DNA of 64,000 bases from Azospirillum brasilense (GCF_003349955.1 NZ_QLKQ01000028.1:1-64000), one strand, 5' to 3'; counted from the first letter of the stretch, positions 32,262 through 42,111 are shown. Notes: generated from the letters alone by a model not told the origin. Program-made: numbers and translations.

Positions 32262-32431
32262 GGGCTCGCGGCTCCTGCGCGCACCACGCGATGCCCCGCA
32301 GTCTACACGCCATGGGCCGGCGCGGCAACGCAGCTTGGCCGTTGCCTTTTCACGAACACGCACGCAATAGTATTCATAACACCCGGAGTGAACGACCTGA
32401 ATGGTGCCGTTTTGCGGCACCACCACAATCC

Positions 32432-35400
32432 ATGTGTGACTCCTTGCGCAGAACACTCGCTCTTCTGGTGCTGTTGGCGACGATCGTCGGGGGGCTCGCC
32501 GCCTCGGCCGCGGAACCGCCCCCTCCGGCGCTCCACGGCCGTGCATTCGCGCTGCCACCCCAAACGAAGCCCGCCGAAGGACAGCCCCCGCCCCCGGAAG
32601 CCCTGTCCGCGATCGAGGCCGCCTACAGCGAACGGGCGGGGGCTGTCCTTCGGCAGTTCGGTTACGACCAGTTCGGTGCGGAACCGCCGCGGCGGGACGG
32701 ATCGGGCGGCGTGCAGGCGGACTACACGCTGGGACCGGGCGACGAACTTCTGGTGACCCTGCGCGGCCAGAAATCCTCCAGCAAGCGCCACGTCATCGAC
32801 GCGGCGGGGCTGCTCACCGCCGATGACGTTCGGCCCGTCGTGGCCCAGGGTCTGACCCTGGCGGACTTGCGCGCCCAGCTGGCGAGCGCCGTGACCGCCT
32901 CCTTTCCCGACACCGAGGTCTATGTCTCGGTGACCGAGATCCGGCGGATCGGCGTGCTGGTGACCGGCGCCGTGACGCGTCCGGGCCGACAGGAGGTGGG
33001 TGCCTTCGCCACGCTGATCGACGCCCTGACGGCGGCGGGCGGCGTCACCCGCGACGGATCCCTGCGCCGCATCCGCCTGTTCCGCGCCCAGGCCGCCGGA
33101 GACGTCCCATCCGCAGGGTTTCCCGTCGACCTGTACGACCTGTTCATGACCGGGGACGGCGGGAGTGCCGGCGTCCGCCTGCGCGACGGCGACCGCATCT
33201 TCGTGCCGCCGCTCGGCCCCACCGTGGCGCTGGCCGGTCCGTTGAAACGCCCCGGCGTCTATGAGCTTCCGACCGGTCAGGACCGCCTGCCGGCCGCCGC
33301 CGCGAAGGAGATGGCCGGTGGCCTGCTGCGGCCCGGTGCGCATCGGGCGCTCCGCTACGCCATCGGGCCCAACGGCGAGGAGCAGACCGAGGAGCTGTCG
33401 GACAGCGACGCAACCCCGTTGGGCGACGGCGATCTGCTGCTGCTGGCGCCGCGTCGCGAGGATCGGCGCGGCGACCTGCGGCTGGACGGCCATGTGCTGC
33501 GTCCCGGCCCACGGGCGCTGGAGCGCACCCCGACCATGACGGCCCTGGTCACGGCGGCGGATCTGGGGCCCGCGCCCTACCTTCCCTTCGCGGTGCTGGC
33601 CTCGGCCCGTCCCGGTGGCCGTTCGCGCGTTCTGCGGGCGGTCGATCTGGGGGCCGTCCTCAACGGCCGCGACCGCCGCCCCCTCGCCGAGGGCGACGTT
33701 CTTTACGTTCTGGGCGCGGACGACGTCGACTTCCTGACCTCCGAACCGGTGCTGGAGCTGCTGCGCGGCGCTCGCGAGCCGGCCCCGGACGCGTGCCGCG
33801 GGCTGGTGGTGCTGGCCCGCGCGCTGACGGCGCAGCCGGACGGGCCGCTCGCCAGCGGCCCCCAGGCACGGGCGGCAGCGGGACTCACCGGCGGTCGGAC
33901 GCCCTGCCCGCCTCTGTTCGACGCCGTTCCGGACCTGCTTGTCTTCGCGCTGGAGCATTCCTCCCTGCTGATGGGCGGCGTCCCCCGTCCCGGCTTCTAT
34001 CCCTCCGCCGGGCGGGAAAGCGTGACCGAACTGGCCCTGGCGGCCGGGGGAGCGGAATCCGGCGCTTACGACGCCCCCTTTACCGGAGGCGGGCCGCAGC
34101 GCCGCCGGGGAGCGGCGGGCGGAATTCTGGAACCGGACACCCCCGTCTATGAACTGACCGGTCACGCCCGCCGCCCCGGCGTCCGCCCCCTGGCCGGGGG
34201 CGCCACGCTGCGCGACGCGCTGACCGGCGGCGATGCCCTGATGCGGGACGTCTACCCCTTGCTGGGCGTCGTCGAGCGCTTCGACCGCCGCGCCCTGGCC
34301 CTTCGTCTGCTTCCGTTCTCACCGCAGGAGGTGAGTTCCGGACAGGCAAACCGCAAGCTCGCCGACGGTGATCGGGTGTGGCTGCTCTCCAACGCCGAGG
34401 TCCGCTCGCTGACCAGCCTTTCCGACAAGGATGGCACTCCCCGGACGCCGCCAACGGACACCGAACCCGCCGACGCCCGCCCCCCGCTCCCCGAAGGCGT
34501 CGCGGCGCTGGTGCGGGAACGCGGCGTGCAGGTGCGGGGCGCCGTGCGCATCCCCGGCACCTATCCCGTGGCGGAGACGGCAACCGTCGAGGCCCTGCTG
34601 GCAACCGCCGGCGGCCCCACCGCGACCGCCGATCCCTCAAGCCTGGAGATCACCACCGCCGCCGGCCAGCGCCGCCGCTTGGACCTGCGCGACGGAGCGT
34701 CGGCCCGGATGGCGCTGCATCCGGGGGACAGCCTGCGCATCAACCCGGCGCCGCAGGCGCTGGAGGCGCGGGCCGTCACCATCTCCGGCGCGGTGCGCCG
34801 CCCCGGCAGTTACGACGTGGCGCGCGGCGAGACGCTCTCGTCCCTGATCGACCGGGCCGGTGGCTTGACGGAAGAAGCCTATCCCGCCGGGACCAGCTTC
34901 CTGCGCGACAGCGAGCGCAAGCGCGAACGCGCCTGGTTCGATCAGCAGGCCCGCGACCTGGAGCGCTGGATGGTGCAGGAGGTCGAGAAAGGCGAGGCCG
35001 CGCGCTCGGACGTGGTCGGGCTGGCCCGACAGCTCGCGACCCAACTGCGCGGTGCCGAACCGCTGGGCCGCATCGTGGTCGAGGCCGACCCCCAGGTGTT
35101 GCGCCAACGGCCCGAGCTGGACGTGCTTCTGGAGCCGGACGACCGCGTCCTCATCCCAAAACGCCCTTTGACGGTCATCGTGACCGGCGAGGTTCTGCAC
35201 CCGACGGCCGCGCAGTTCGTCAGCGGCAAGACCGCCGAAGCCTATCTTCGGGAGGCGGGAGGAGCGACCCGCAACGCCGACGACGCCCGCATCTTCCTGG
35301 TTCTGCCGGACGGACGGGCCCAGCCGCTCTCCCTGTCCTCCTGGAACCACACGATCACGGCGATCCCGCCCGGCTCGTCCATCGTCGTGCCGCGCGACCC

Positions 35401-35497
35401 GAAACCCTTCGATCTGATGGAGTTCTCGAAGAACATCGGGACCATCCTCGGCCAACTCGCCATCTCGGCGGCGGCCATCGCGGTGATCTCCGAATGA
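32432..35497 (+). CDS. Large SLBB-domain polysaccharide export protein
   Basis: A 1021-residue envelope protein for polysaccharide export. A signal peptide (about 1-27, ending ASAA) is followed by a polysaccharide-export domain that starts YTLGPGDELLVTLRG. Several SLBB domains follow, shown by repeats such as VTGAVTRPGRQEV, LAGPLKRPGVYEL, VRGAVRIPGTYPV, ISGAVRRPGSYDV and VTGEVLHPTAAQF. The end has a hydrophobic segment (LAISAAAIAVIS). It is much longer than Wza (about 380 residues), like the multi-SLBB proteins of other exopolysaccharide loci. The ATG at 32432 lacks a clear ribosome site. Its stop overlaps the next glycosyltransferase start by 4 nt. Confidence 0.88.
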   Translation: MCDSLRRTLALLVLLATIVGGLAASAAEPPPPALHGRAFALPPQTKPAEGQPPPPEALSAIEAAYSERAGAVLRQFGYDQFGAEPPRRDGSGGVQADYTLGPGDELLVTLRGQKSSSKRHVIDAAGLLTADDVRPVVAQGLTLADLRAQLASAVTASFPDTEVYVSVTEIRRIGVLVTGAVTRPGRQEVGAFATLIDALTAAGGVTRDGSLRRIRLFRAQAAGDVPSAGFPVDLYDLFMTGDGGSAGVRLRDGDRIFVPPLGPTVALAGPLKRPGVYELPTGQDRLPAAAAKEMAGGLLRPGAHRALRYAIGPNGEEQTEELSDSDATPLGDGDLLLLAPRREDRRGDLRLDGHVLRPGPRALERTPTMTALVTAADLGPAPYLPFAVLASARPGGRSRVLRAVDLGAVLNGRDRRPLAEGDVLYVLGADDVDFLTSEPVLELLRGAREPAPDACRGLVVLARALTAQPDGPLASGPQARAAAGLTGGRTPCPPLFDAVPDLLVFALEHSSLLMGGVPRPGFYPSAGRESVTELALAAGGAESGAYDAPFTGGGPQRRRGAAGGILEPDTPVYELTGHARRPGVRPLAGGATLRDALTGGDALMRDVYPLLGVVERFDRRALALRLLPFSPQEVSSGQANRKLADGDRVWLLSNAEVRSLTSLSDKDGTPRTPPTDTEPADARPPLPEGVAALVRERGVQVRGAVRIPGTYPVAETATVEALLATAGGPTATADPSSLEITTAAGQRRRLDLRDGASARMALHPGDSLRINPAPQALEARAVTISGAVRRPGSYDVARGETLSSLIDRAGGLTEEAYPAGTSFLRDSERKRERAWFDQQARDLERWMVQEVEKGEAARSDVVGLARQLATQLRGAEPLGRIVVEADPQVLRQRPELDVLLEPDDRVLIPKRPLTVIVTGEVLHPTAAQFVSGKTAEAYLREAGGATRNADDARIFLVLPDGRAQPLSLSSWNHTITAIPPGSSIVVPRDPKPFDLMEFSKNIGTILGQLAISAAAIAVISE

Positions 35498-36312
35498 CGG
35501 ACGCGGCGGTGCGGGTCCGGCTGGCCGTGGTCACGGTGGTCCGCGACGACCGGAGCGGTCTGCTCGCCACCCGTGCCAGCCTGCGTGCGCAGACCATGCC
35601 GGCCTATGATTGGTTCGTGGCCGATGGAGGCTCCAGCGACGGGACGGCGCGCTGGCTGGCCCGCCACGGGACGGAAGCGGCCTGGTGGCGCTCATCCCCC
35701 GACCTGGGCCTGTACGACGCCATGAACGTCGCCCTGGACGCCATCGCCGCGAGCTCGCGCTACCACAGCCATGTTCTCTTTCTCAACGCCGGCGACCGTC
35801 TGGCCGACGAGCGGGTTCTGGAGCGGCTTCTTCCAATCCTGTCCGACCATCCGGACACCGGACTGTTCTACGGGGACGCGTTGGAGGAACAGCCCGGCGG
35901 ACGGCTGATGATCAAACGGGCACGGTCGCACCGCCACGCCCTGCTGGGCATGTTCACGCACCACCAAGCCATGGTCTATCGTTTGGCGGGTCTGTCCGAT
36001 GTGCGATTCGATCTGCGTCACGGGCTGGCCGCCGATTATGCGTTCACCCTGATGGTCCTGGGGCGAGGGGTCCCGGCGCGCCGCTTGCCACTTTCAGTAT
36101 GCATTTTCGCCCCCGGCGGACGGTCCCAGCAGGACCCCGCGCGCGGCCGCCGGGAGCAGGCGGTCATCCGTCGCGAGTTGCTTGGGCTGGGCTGGACGGC
36201 CAACGCAACATTATGGGCATTACAATGGCTTGCCCTTACCCTGCGCCAGACAATTCCATGGCTTTACGCGAAATATCGTTTCTCACCAAATGAACGATCA
36301 TTTCTTTCATAA
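35494..36312 (+). CDS. Family 2 glycosyltransferase (WcaA-like)
   Basis: A 272-residue sugar transferase. The GT2 fold is shown by VVTVVRDDRSGL at the start, the VADGGSSDGT motif, WWRSSPDLGLYDAMN and LFLNAGDRL, which together are typical of the group that adds sugars to exopolysaccharide or O-antigen units. It has no membrane segment apart from a C-terminal hydrophobic stretch (LWALQWLALTL). It starts by a 4-nt ATGA overlap with the SLBB gene, so the two are translationally coupled. Confidence 0.85.
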   Translation: MTDAAVRVRLAVVTVVRDDRSGLLATRASLRAQTMPAYDWFVADGGSSDGTARWLARHGTEAAWWRSSPDLGLYDAMNVALDAIAASSRYHSHVLFLNAGDRLADERVLERLLPILSDHPDTGLFYGDALEEQPGGRLMIKRARSHRHALLGMFTHHQAMVYRLAGLSDVRFDLRHGLAADYAFTLMVLGRGVPARRLPLSVCIFAPGGRSQQDPARGRREQAVIRRELLGLGWTANATLWALQWLALTLRQTIPWLYAKYRFSPNERSFLS

Positions 36313-36432
36313 GCTTTGACGACTGTTTCACGCATCTAGCTATTGATGCGCACGAAAAGTTGCATAGAATTTACTTTCTGACCTAACCAATTTCCCTGGT
36401 GGCGTGCGCCACCTCCATACTGAGGGTCTATT

Positions 36433-36900
36433 ATGAGTGCCACGAAATCCAAGCTATCACCCGCTCACACGCTGTCACGCCGTGGCGAGGGGCCCAATCC
36501 GATCGACATCCATGTCGGCGCCCGGCTGCGCCTGCGCCGGACCCTCCTCGGCTTGAGCCAGGAGAAACTCGGCGAGGCCGTCGGCATCACCTTTCAGCAG
36601 CTCCAGAAGTACGAGCGGGGCTCCAACCGCATCAGCGCCAGCCGCCTGTTCAACCTGTCGCAGGTTCTGGGCGTCCCGGTCAGCTACTTCTTCGAAGACA
36701 TGCCGTCGCCGGAGCACATCGCCACCCCGTCACCCGACGTTCCGCCGTCCGAGACGGAGGAGTTCGAGTCGATGGCCCGCCGCGAGACTCTGGAGCTGGT
36801 GCGGGCCTACTACCGCATCGAAGACGCCTCCGTGCGCAAGCGCACCTTCGACCTGCTCAAGGCTCTGGGCGGCGAGCGCGCCCTGGACGAGGCGGTGTAA
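36433..36900 (+). CDS. XRE-family transcriptional regulator
   Basis: A 155-residue regulator of the alphaproteobacterial PhrR/PraR type. The helix-turn-helix (about 28-85) has VGARLRLRRTLLGLSQEKLGE and FQQLQKYERGSNRI. The C-terminal helix (EETLELVRAYYRIED-like) probably dimerises. The ATG at 36433 has GAGGG upstream. In the polysaccharide locus it sits between the export pair and the convergent minus-strand operon, so it may control either. That is inference from position. Confidence 0.88.
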   Translation: MSATKSKLSPAHTLSRRGEGPNPIDIHVGARLRLRRTLLGLSQEKLGEAVGITFQQLQKYERGSNRISASRLFNLSQVLGVPVSYFFEDMPSPEHIATPSPDVPPSETEEFESMARRETLELVRAYYRIEDASVRKRTFDLLKALGGERALDEAV

Positions 36901-36923
36901 GGCACGGCACCGCCATCCGGCCC

Positions 36924-37775
36924 TCAGTCGTTGGTGGACGCGGGAAGCCCGGCCCGCCGTCTCGCGTCCGCGATCTTGACACCGATCTGCCAGTAGTAGA
37001 AGGACCGGGCCAGCGCGTGCTGGAGCCCCGGACCGCCGTCCAGAAAGCCCAGCCGCAAAACATACCCATACAGAAAAGCCAGGAGCGGGCGGGCTGGCAA
37101 CCGGTTGAAGCCACTCTTCAGCCATCGCCGCGCCCCGATTTCCAGCCCGATCAGTTCCCTCATCCGCCCATCCGAACGCAACGCCGCTTCCCAGTCGGCG
37201 TAGCGGGCGTGCCGTTCGAACCAGGCGGCGACCGGCTTGTCGTCGGCGTGATCCAGGCTGTGCCGCAGCCGCCCGACGGTGCCGGCGATCACCGGCTGGT
37301 AATGCCCCTCCACCTCCCACATGGTGGCGACATCCAGATCGGGCGCCGGCGGAAAGCGGGCCTTGCGGCGGTCGAACAGGGCGAGTTTCCGGTTGCCCGC
37401 GCCGTAGCGCAAACGCCGGCCGAGAAACACCGGACGGCCGTCGATGAAATAGCCGGCGTGCCGCGGCCCCGTCGCCATCAGCGTGGCGATCTCCTCCACG
37501 AGAGCACCGCCGAGCCGCTCATCCGCATCGACGAACAGCACCCAATCCTGACCGAACGGCAATTGGTCCAGGCACCATTGCTTCTTCTTCGGATACCGCC
37601 CGTCCCATTGGAAGGGCACCACCCGCGCGCCCGCCGCCGCCGCAATGGCCGGGGTGCCGTCGGTGCTTCCGCTGTCCACCACGAAGCGTTCGGCGAACCG
37701 GTCGAGCGCGGACAGGCAGTGGGGAAGATTGACCGCCTCGTTGCGGGTCATCACCACGACCGACACGGGGATCAT
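36924..37775 (-). CDS. Family 2 glycosyltransferase (LPS/EPS type)
   Basis: A 283-residue sugar transferase with VVVMTRNEAVNLP, VDSGSTDGTP and FVDADERL, the GT2 motifs of the KdtX/WaaE-like group. The second half (RHARYADWEA, AFLYGYVLRLGFLDG) is typical of that group. The ATG at 37775 overlaps the stop of the Wzz-like gene as ATGA, and GGGAAGG lies upstream. It is the last gene of the operon that begins with the polymerase. Confidence 0.88.
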   Translation of the reverse strand: MIPVSVVVMTRNEAVNLPHCLSALDRFAERFVVDSGSTDGTPAIAAAAGARVVPFQWDGRYPKKKQWCLDQLPFGQDWVLFVDADERLGGALVEEIATLMATGPRHAGYFIDGRPVFLGRRLRYGAGNRKLALFDRRKARFPPAPDLDVATMWEVEGHYQPVIAGTVGRLRHSLDHADDKPVAAWFERHARYADWEAALRSDGRMRELIGLEIGARRWLKSGFNRLPARPLLAFLYGYVLRLGFLDGGPGLQHALARSFYYWQIGVKIADARRRAGLPASTND

Positions 37776-38743
37776 GGCCTTCCCTCCCCTCCGGCCCGCC
37801 ACAGGCGCCGAAGGCTGGCAACCATCGCCCCGGCCACCAGCCCGGCCAGCGCCGCCATCGGCACCACCGTCAGCGGGTTCGGCCAGTCCGGGCGCTGCGC
37901 GGCGGCGGGAGGTTCGATGGCGTCCGCCGCCAGGGGCAGATCGACCTCGATCATCATCGCGATGCGCTCCTGCTCCGACAGCAGGTCGGCCAGGGCGCGG
38001 CGGTGCTCGGCCACGGTGATTCCGGCCAGACGGGCGCGGGCGTGGGCGATCTGCGCGGCGCTGCGGCGGGACGCCTCCGCCCGCAGATGGGCGTCGGTCG
38101 CCTGGGCGGCGGCGGACAGAAGCCGCAAGGCCATGGCGCGGTCGGCGTGGCGCAGCCGCAGCCGCCGCATCGGCCCGCTGCCCACCATGTCGACGGTCAG
38201 CCGCTCCCGCAGCGCGCTCGCCACGCGTTCGGCGTCGGGCTCCACCCAGTCCGACCGGCCGACCAGCGCGAGGAACAGCCGCTTGGCGGAGGCCGTGGGT
38301 CCGGGCGCGGGGCGCCAGGCTCCCGCCTCCTCGTCCCAGCGGTCGGGGAACAGGCCGCGCAACAGCAGCGGATCGGCCATCATCCGCTCCGCCACCGGAA
38401 TGGAGGTGAAAAGCTGGAGGTAGCGCGCGAAATCCGAAAGGATCTCGTCCCCCGGACCGGGTTCCGACGCGGCAGCGGCGGTCTCACGGCCGGTCAGAAC
38501 GGGCAGCCGCGCCCCCATGGCCGCCGCACCGACGCGCGCGGTCGGCCCGATCACCATCACGGCGGTGTATTGCGGCACCACCAGTCGCAAGGCGGTCACC
38601 GACACCACCACGCCCAGCGCCGCTCCGACGAGCAGGATCGGGCCCCCCTCGCGCATCGTCCACGCGAAGCGGCGCAGCCGTCGCCCCGACTTCGCGGCTC
38701 CAGCCTCCGATGGAGAGCGGCGCAACGGCATGCCGTCAGGCAT
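37772..38743 (-). CDS. Wzz-like chain-length / polysaccharide co-polymerase protein
   Basis: A 323-residue inner-membrane protein with two flanking membrane segments (about 36-55 and 288-308) and a periplasmic helical domain between, the layout of Wzz/PCP proteins. The first segment is followed by the YTAVMVIGP motif, and the C-terminal segment follows a Pro-rich sequence (PNPLTVVP). It has no cytoplasmic tyrosine-kinase domain, so regulation by phosphorylation would need another protein. Its start overlaps the GT4 stop by 8 nt (ATGCCTGA). Similarity is by layout and pattern, so the call is good but not certain. Confidence 0.75.
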   Translation of the reverse strand: MPDGMPLRRSPSEAGAAKSGRRLRRFAWTMREGGPILLVGAALGVVVSVTALRLVVPQYTAVMVIGPTARVGAAAMGARLPVLTGRETAAAASEPGPGDEILSDFARYLQLFTSIPVAERMMADPLLLRGLFPDRWDEEAGAWRPAPGPTASAKRLFLALVGRSDWVEPDAERVASALRERLTVDMVGSGPMRRLRLRHADRAMALRLLSAAAQATDAHLRAEASRRSAAQIAHARARLAGITVAEHRRALADLLSEQERIAMMIEVDLPLAADAIEPPAAAQRPDWPNPLTVVPMAALAGLVAGAMVASLRRLWRAGGEGRP

Positions 38744-40013
38744 GGGGCAGACTCCGCTCCGGCAGAACGGCCTCACCACGCCGCTTCGCCCGGCGCAGCC
38801 CGTCCGCCAGCGCCGCGAAGCGCCGCGCCGCCGCCGTGGCGTCCCAAGCCGCGGCGACGGACAGCGCCCGCCTTCCCTGGGCAGCGCACAGGACCGGATC
38901 CTGCTCGTAGCGCCGGATTGCGGCGGCCAGCCCCGTCGCATCGTCCGGTGCCAGCCTTTGCCCGCAGCCCTCCAGCATGGCCGCCGCATCGCTGCCCGCC
39001 GGCCCGAGGAACAGGCAGGGCCGACCGGCCGCCAGGACACCGGCCACCTTGCTGGGCACCAGCAGCCCCTCGGCCCGCGGGTCCATGGTCGCCAGATGCA
39101 GATCGGCCGCCGACAGGCTTTCGGCCAGCCGGTCCGGCGGCTGGAGCGGCAGCAACTGCACGTTCGTCAGCCCGCGCCGCTCCACCGCCTCCGCCATGGC
39201 CCCTCGCCGCCGCCCCTCCCCGATCAGCAGAATCGCCACGGCGGGGTCGCTGCGCGCCAGCAGGGCCGCCGCGTCCAGCACGGCGTCCATCGGGTGGGCC
39301 AGCCCCATGTTCCCTGAATAGGCCACGGTGAAACGATCGCCCAGCCCATGCACCTGCCGGAACGGGTTGTCGGCTCGCGGAATCGGCCGGATGCGCGGAT
39401 CGGGCCAGTTCGGCAGAACGGTGATGCGCTCGGCCGGCACACCCGCCGCCGCCAGCCGTCCGGCCATGCAGCGCCCGATGGCCACAACCGCGTCCTGACG
39501 GCACAGCGCCTGGACGCTGGTCCGCTCGACCATCCGCATCAGCGGTTCCGGGAAGCGGACACCCAGCACCGGCAGCAGGGCCGGAAACACGTCCTGGCTC
39601 CAATGAAGGGAGGCCGCCGCATGGCGGGCGGCGATCAGCGGCCCGGCGCACCCCAGAAGCGGCGGGTCGGTCATGGTCACCACGACGTCGTGCCGCGGCA
39701 GGCGCAGCGCGCGCTGGACCAGCCGCACCGCGGCAGCCAGATAGCCGCGGGTGGTCAGCTTCGCGTCTCCCGCCGATTCCCCCGACTCCGGCGCGCGCCG
39801 CTCACCGGTGCGGCGCACGGTGACGCCGGGCGGCGCGTCGCTGGGGCCGTCGCCGTCCGCGACGACGGTGACGCGCCAGCCCATCGCCGCCATCCGCTGC
39901 GCCAGATCGGACAGACAACGCCCGGTCGCCCCCTTGTCCGGAGGAAACACGCGGTTTAGGAACAGAATGGACGGCGATTCCACGGAAGAATGACCACGGA
40001 AATAATTAAACAC
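38736..40013 (-). CDS. Family 4 glycosyltransferase
   Basis: A 425-residue cytoplasmic sugar transferase with the GT-B fold. The start has FLNRVFPPDKGATGR, the glycine-rich donor-side opening of the WcaI-like group. YSGNMGLAHPMD in the middle and the nucleotide-sugar motif region (ADLHLATMDPRAEGLLVPSK) near 305-325 support GT4. The start is uncertain: a GTG at 40013 or a GTG at 39983. It lies 19 nt after the polymerase gene and overlaps the Wzz-like gene. Confidence 0.85.
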   Translation of the reverse strand: MFNYFRGHSSVESPSILFLNRVFPPDKGATGRCLSDLAQRMAAMGWRVTVVADGDGPSDAPPGVTVRRTGERRAPESGESAGDAKLTTRGYLAAAVRLVQRALRLPRHDVVVTMTDPPLLGCAGPLIAARHAAASLHWSQDVFPALLPVLGVRFPEPLMRMVERTSVQALCRQDAVVAIGRCMAGRLAAAGVPAERITVLPNWPDPRIRPIPRADNPFRQVHGLGDRFTVAYSGNMGLAHPMDAVLDAAALLARSDPAVAILLIGEGRRRGAMAEAVERRGLTNVQLLPLQPPDRLAESLSAADLHLATMDPRAEGLLVPSKVAGVLAAGRPCLFLGPAGSDAAAMLEGCGQRLAPDDATGLAAAIRRYEQDPVLCAAQGRRALSVAAAWDATAAARRFAALADGLRRAKRRGEAVLPERSLPHA

Positions 40014-40032
40014 GCATAAGTATGCATTTCCG

Positions 40033-41295
40033 TCAGCCCGTCGGCAATCGCTTCCCGCGCTCCGCCCCTAGGACGGCCAGGGTGAGCAGGAGACCGGTGT
40101 CGAGGTACTTGAAACTCGTATGCGCCAGGAGGGCCATCAGGAGCGGCGCCACCACCGCCCATCCAAGCGCGGGATCGGATCGGAGAAACGCCAGCACACG
40201 CGGAGCCAGCCCGCCGAGATAGGCGACAAGGGCGCACAAACCGACCACCCCCGCCTTGGCGATGGCATAGGTCGCCAGCGTGTGGGTGTAGGACACGCGC
40301 CAGCCGCCGACCGCAGGGTTGGCAAGGAGCGCTCCCCACCCCTGCCCGAACAGGAAGGCGGTCGGCGAGGACAAGGCCTGCCCGAGCGCGGCCTCCGCCT
40401 CTTCCCACCGGGTGTTGGCGCCGGCCAGCCGGGTTTTCTCGGCCGCCTGCCCCAGGGCGCCGAACAGCGTCTCCGGGAACAGCGCCACCGACAGCAGCGC
40501 CGCCACCCCCACGCCCAACGCCGCCAGGGGCGCCCGGCGCAACCACCACAGCCCCAGGGCGGCGAAGGCCATGGCGGCAAGCCCGAGCGCCATCCGGTGC
40601 ACCGCTCCGGCCAGCGCCGCCAGACACAGAAAGCCGCCCAGAATCGCCGCCACGCCGACGGCACCCCACAACCAACGGCCGCGCGCCAGCATCCCGACTC
40701 CGAAGGCCGGCAGCGCGATGGCGGCGAACAGGACCGACGGAGCGTTCAGCAGATAGACGCCGCCATCCGCCATCGCCCGGACGCCGATGGCGCCAAACCC
40801 CCAGTCCGCCTGCTTCCACCAACGCAGCGCGAAGCCGACCCCGGCCAGCGCCATCCCCGCGGCCAGCAGCGCCACCGCCCGGTCGGGGACGGCGCGCAGC
40901 ATCGGCACCAGCAACACGGGAAGGAACAGATAAAGCAGCGGCACCACGTCGCGCATCATGTCGTCCGGCGCCCAATCCAGCCACACGCCGCGCATCAGCG
41001 GGCACCACAGCAGCACCGCCAAGGCCAGCACCGCGGGCATCTCCCAGGGCGGCGAGTCGCGTTCCAGCAAGGCGTAGCCCGTCGCCACGGACAGAGGGCG
41101 GAACAACCCGACACCCAGCACCAGCAACGCCCCGATGGATGCCTCGGCCACGCGGATGCGCCCCGGTGCTGGAGCGCTCAGCAGGCCATAGAGAATGAGC
41201 GCCAGGAACACCCCGGCGGCCCGCCACTGTGCCAATTCCCTTCGGGCCACACGCCCCCGCCATTGCTCCGACTCGAACAGGCGGCAGCATTTCAT
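40033..41295 (-). CDS. Wzy/O-antigen-ligase-like polysaccharide polymerase
   Basis: A 420-residue polytopic membrane protein with about 10-12 hydrophobic segments. A large periplasmic loop (about 285-335) holds GWGALLANPAVGG and YTHTLATYAIAKAG, which resembles the H-containing loop of O-antigen ligases and polymerases. It joins repeat units or transfers a finished chain. First gene of the minus-strand operon. The call rests on topology and the loop motif; sequence conservation in this class is low. Confidence 0.7.
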   Translation of the reverse strand: MKCCRLFESEQWRGRVARRELAQWRAAGVFLALILYGLLSAPAPGRIRVAEASIGALLVLGVGLFRPLSVATGYALLERDSPPWEMPAVLALAVLLWCPLMRGVWLDWAPDDMMRDVVPLLYLFLPVLLVPMLRAVPDRAVALLAAGMALAGVGFALRWWKQADWGFGAIGVRAMADGGVYLLNAPSVLFAAIALPAFGVGMLARGRWLWGAVGVAAILGGFLCLAALAGAVHRMALGLAAMAFAALGLWWLRRAPLAALGVGVAALLSVALFPETLFGALGQAAEKTRLAGANTRWEEAEAALGQALSSPTAFLFGQGWGALLANPAVGGWRVSYTHTLATYAIAKAGVVGLCALVAYLGGLAPRVLAFLRSDPALGWAVVAPLLMALLAHTSFKYLDTGLLLTLAVLGAERGKRLPTG

Positions 41296-41336
41296 GCCAC
41301 AACAGAAAAAGGAACGACCGATCCGACCCGCAACGA

Positions 41337-41807
41337 TCAGGCGTAGCGCAACTCCGCCCGGTCGAGACGGTAGAACAAACCTTCCAGGGGATTCAGCCGC
41401 AACGTGCCGGTCATCAGCACCGGGGCCTGCGACTCACGCACCGGGATCTGGCTGTGAACATGCAGCATGGTGGAAGGGCTGGGCCGGTGGCAGGCCGGGC
41501 AGGAAATGGGATTGGCGGCGAGGATGAAGCGGTTGTGGGCCGACGAATCGCTCAGCGGCACCATGAAGCCGCGGACCGTCACCAGCGTGCCCTCCAGCGC
41601 CCTGACACGGGTCGGGAAGACCGGATTGGCCGCCGGACCTTCCATGCGGACCTGCACCAGATCCCGCCACAGGGCCGTGGTGTCGTCCAGCGGCAGATGG
41701 AACGGCCCGGCGGGATGCGTGGGTTCGCTGGCGTTGGTCGCCCAGATCGCCCAGCCGGCCACCGGGGCCAGCGCGAGCGGCAACAGTATCTGTCGGCGCG
41801 ACGTCAT
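41337..41807 (-). CDS. DUF3299-like exported protein
   Basis: A 156-residue exported protein. The N-terminus MTSRRQILLPLALAPVAG has a twin-arginine-like start, although the Tat motif is incomplete. The core has VTVRGFMVPL, NRFILAANPISCPACHR and HVHSQIPV, in the order of DUF3299 proteins, where a Cys-containing site (SCPACH) may bind a metal. The family is often near transporters and its role is unknown. The ATG at 41807 has GGGGGAGGAA upstream. It is read into the gap before the polymerase gene. Confidence 0.72.
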   Translation of the reverse strand: MTSRRQILLPLALAPVAGWAIWATNASEPTHPAGPFHLPLDDTTALWRDLVQVRMEGPAANPVFPTRVRALEGTLVTVRGFMVPLSDSSAHNRFILAANPISCPACHRPSPSTMLHVHSQIPVRESQAPVLMTGTLRLNPLEGLFYRLDRAELRYA

Positions 41808-42111
41808 GGCTTCCTCCCCCTCGATCCTGACCGTTTCGGTCGTTCGTTCGACCGTTCATTCGATCGTTGAAGGCGTCCTGCGCGGCCTTGCCCCAGACCG
41901 TCGTGCTTGTGGCCGAATTGTTCCCGAGCCTTCGCCCAAGGTCAACAGGCGAGCGATAGGCCATACGGAAGAGGCCGCCGCCAATCGACTTCAGGCTCCG
42001 TTTCGCCGACCTATGGGATTGACGCGGCTTCCGGCCTATACTTTGTAAAGGCGGCAACCACCGATAATAACCTCAACCCATAAAAACCTTACGATCGGGA
42101 ATCAACGCGGC
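41808..42111. other. Divergent region before arsR-type regulator
   Basis: No gene. A short run of imperfect TTCG-type repeats lies at 41835-41865, directly upstream of the DUF3299 gene. The AT-rich stretch 42040-42095 probably holds the promoter of the regulator at 42112. Confidence 0.4.
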
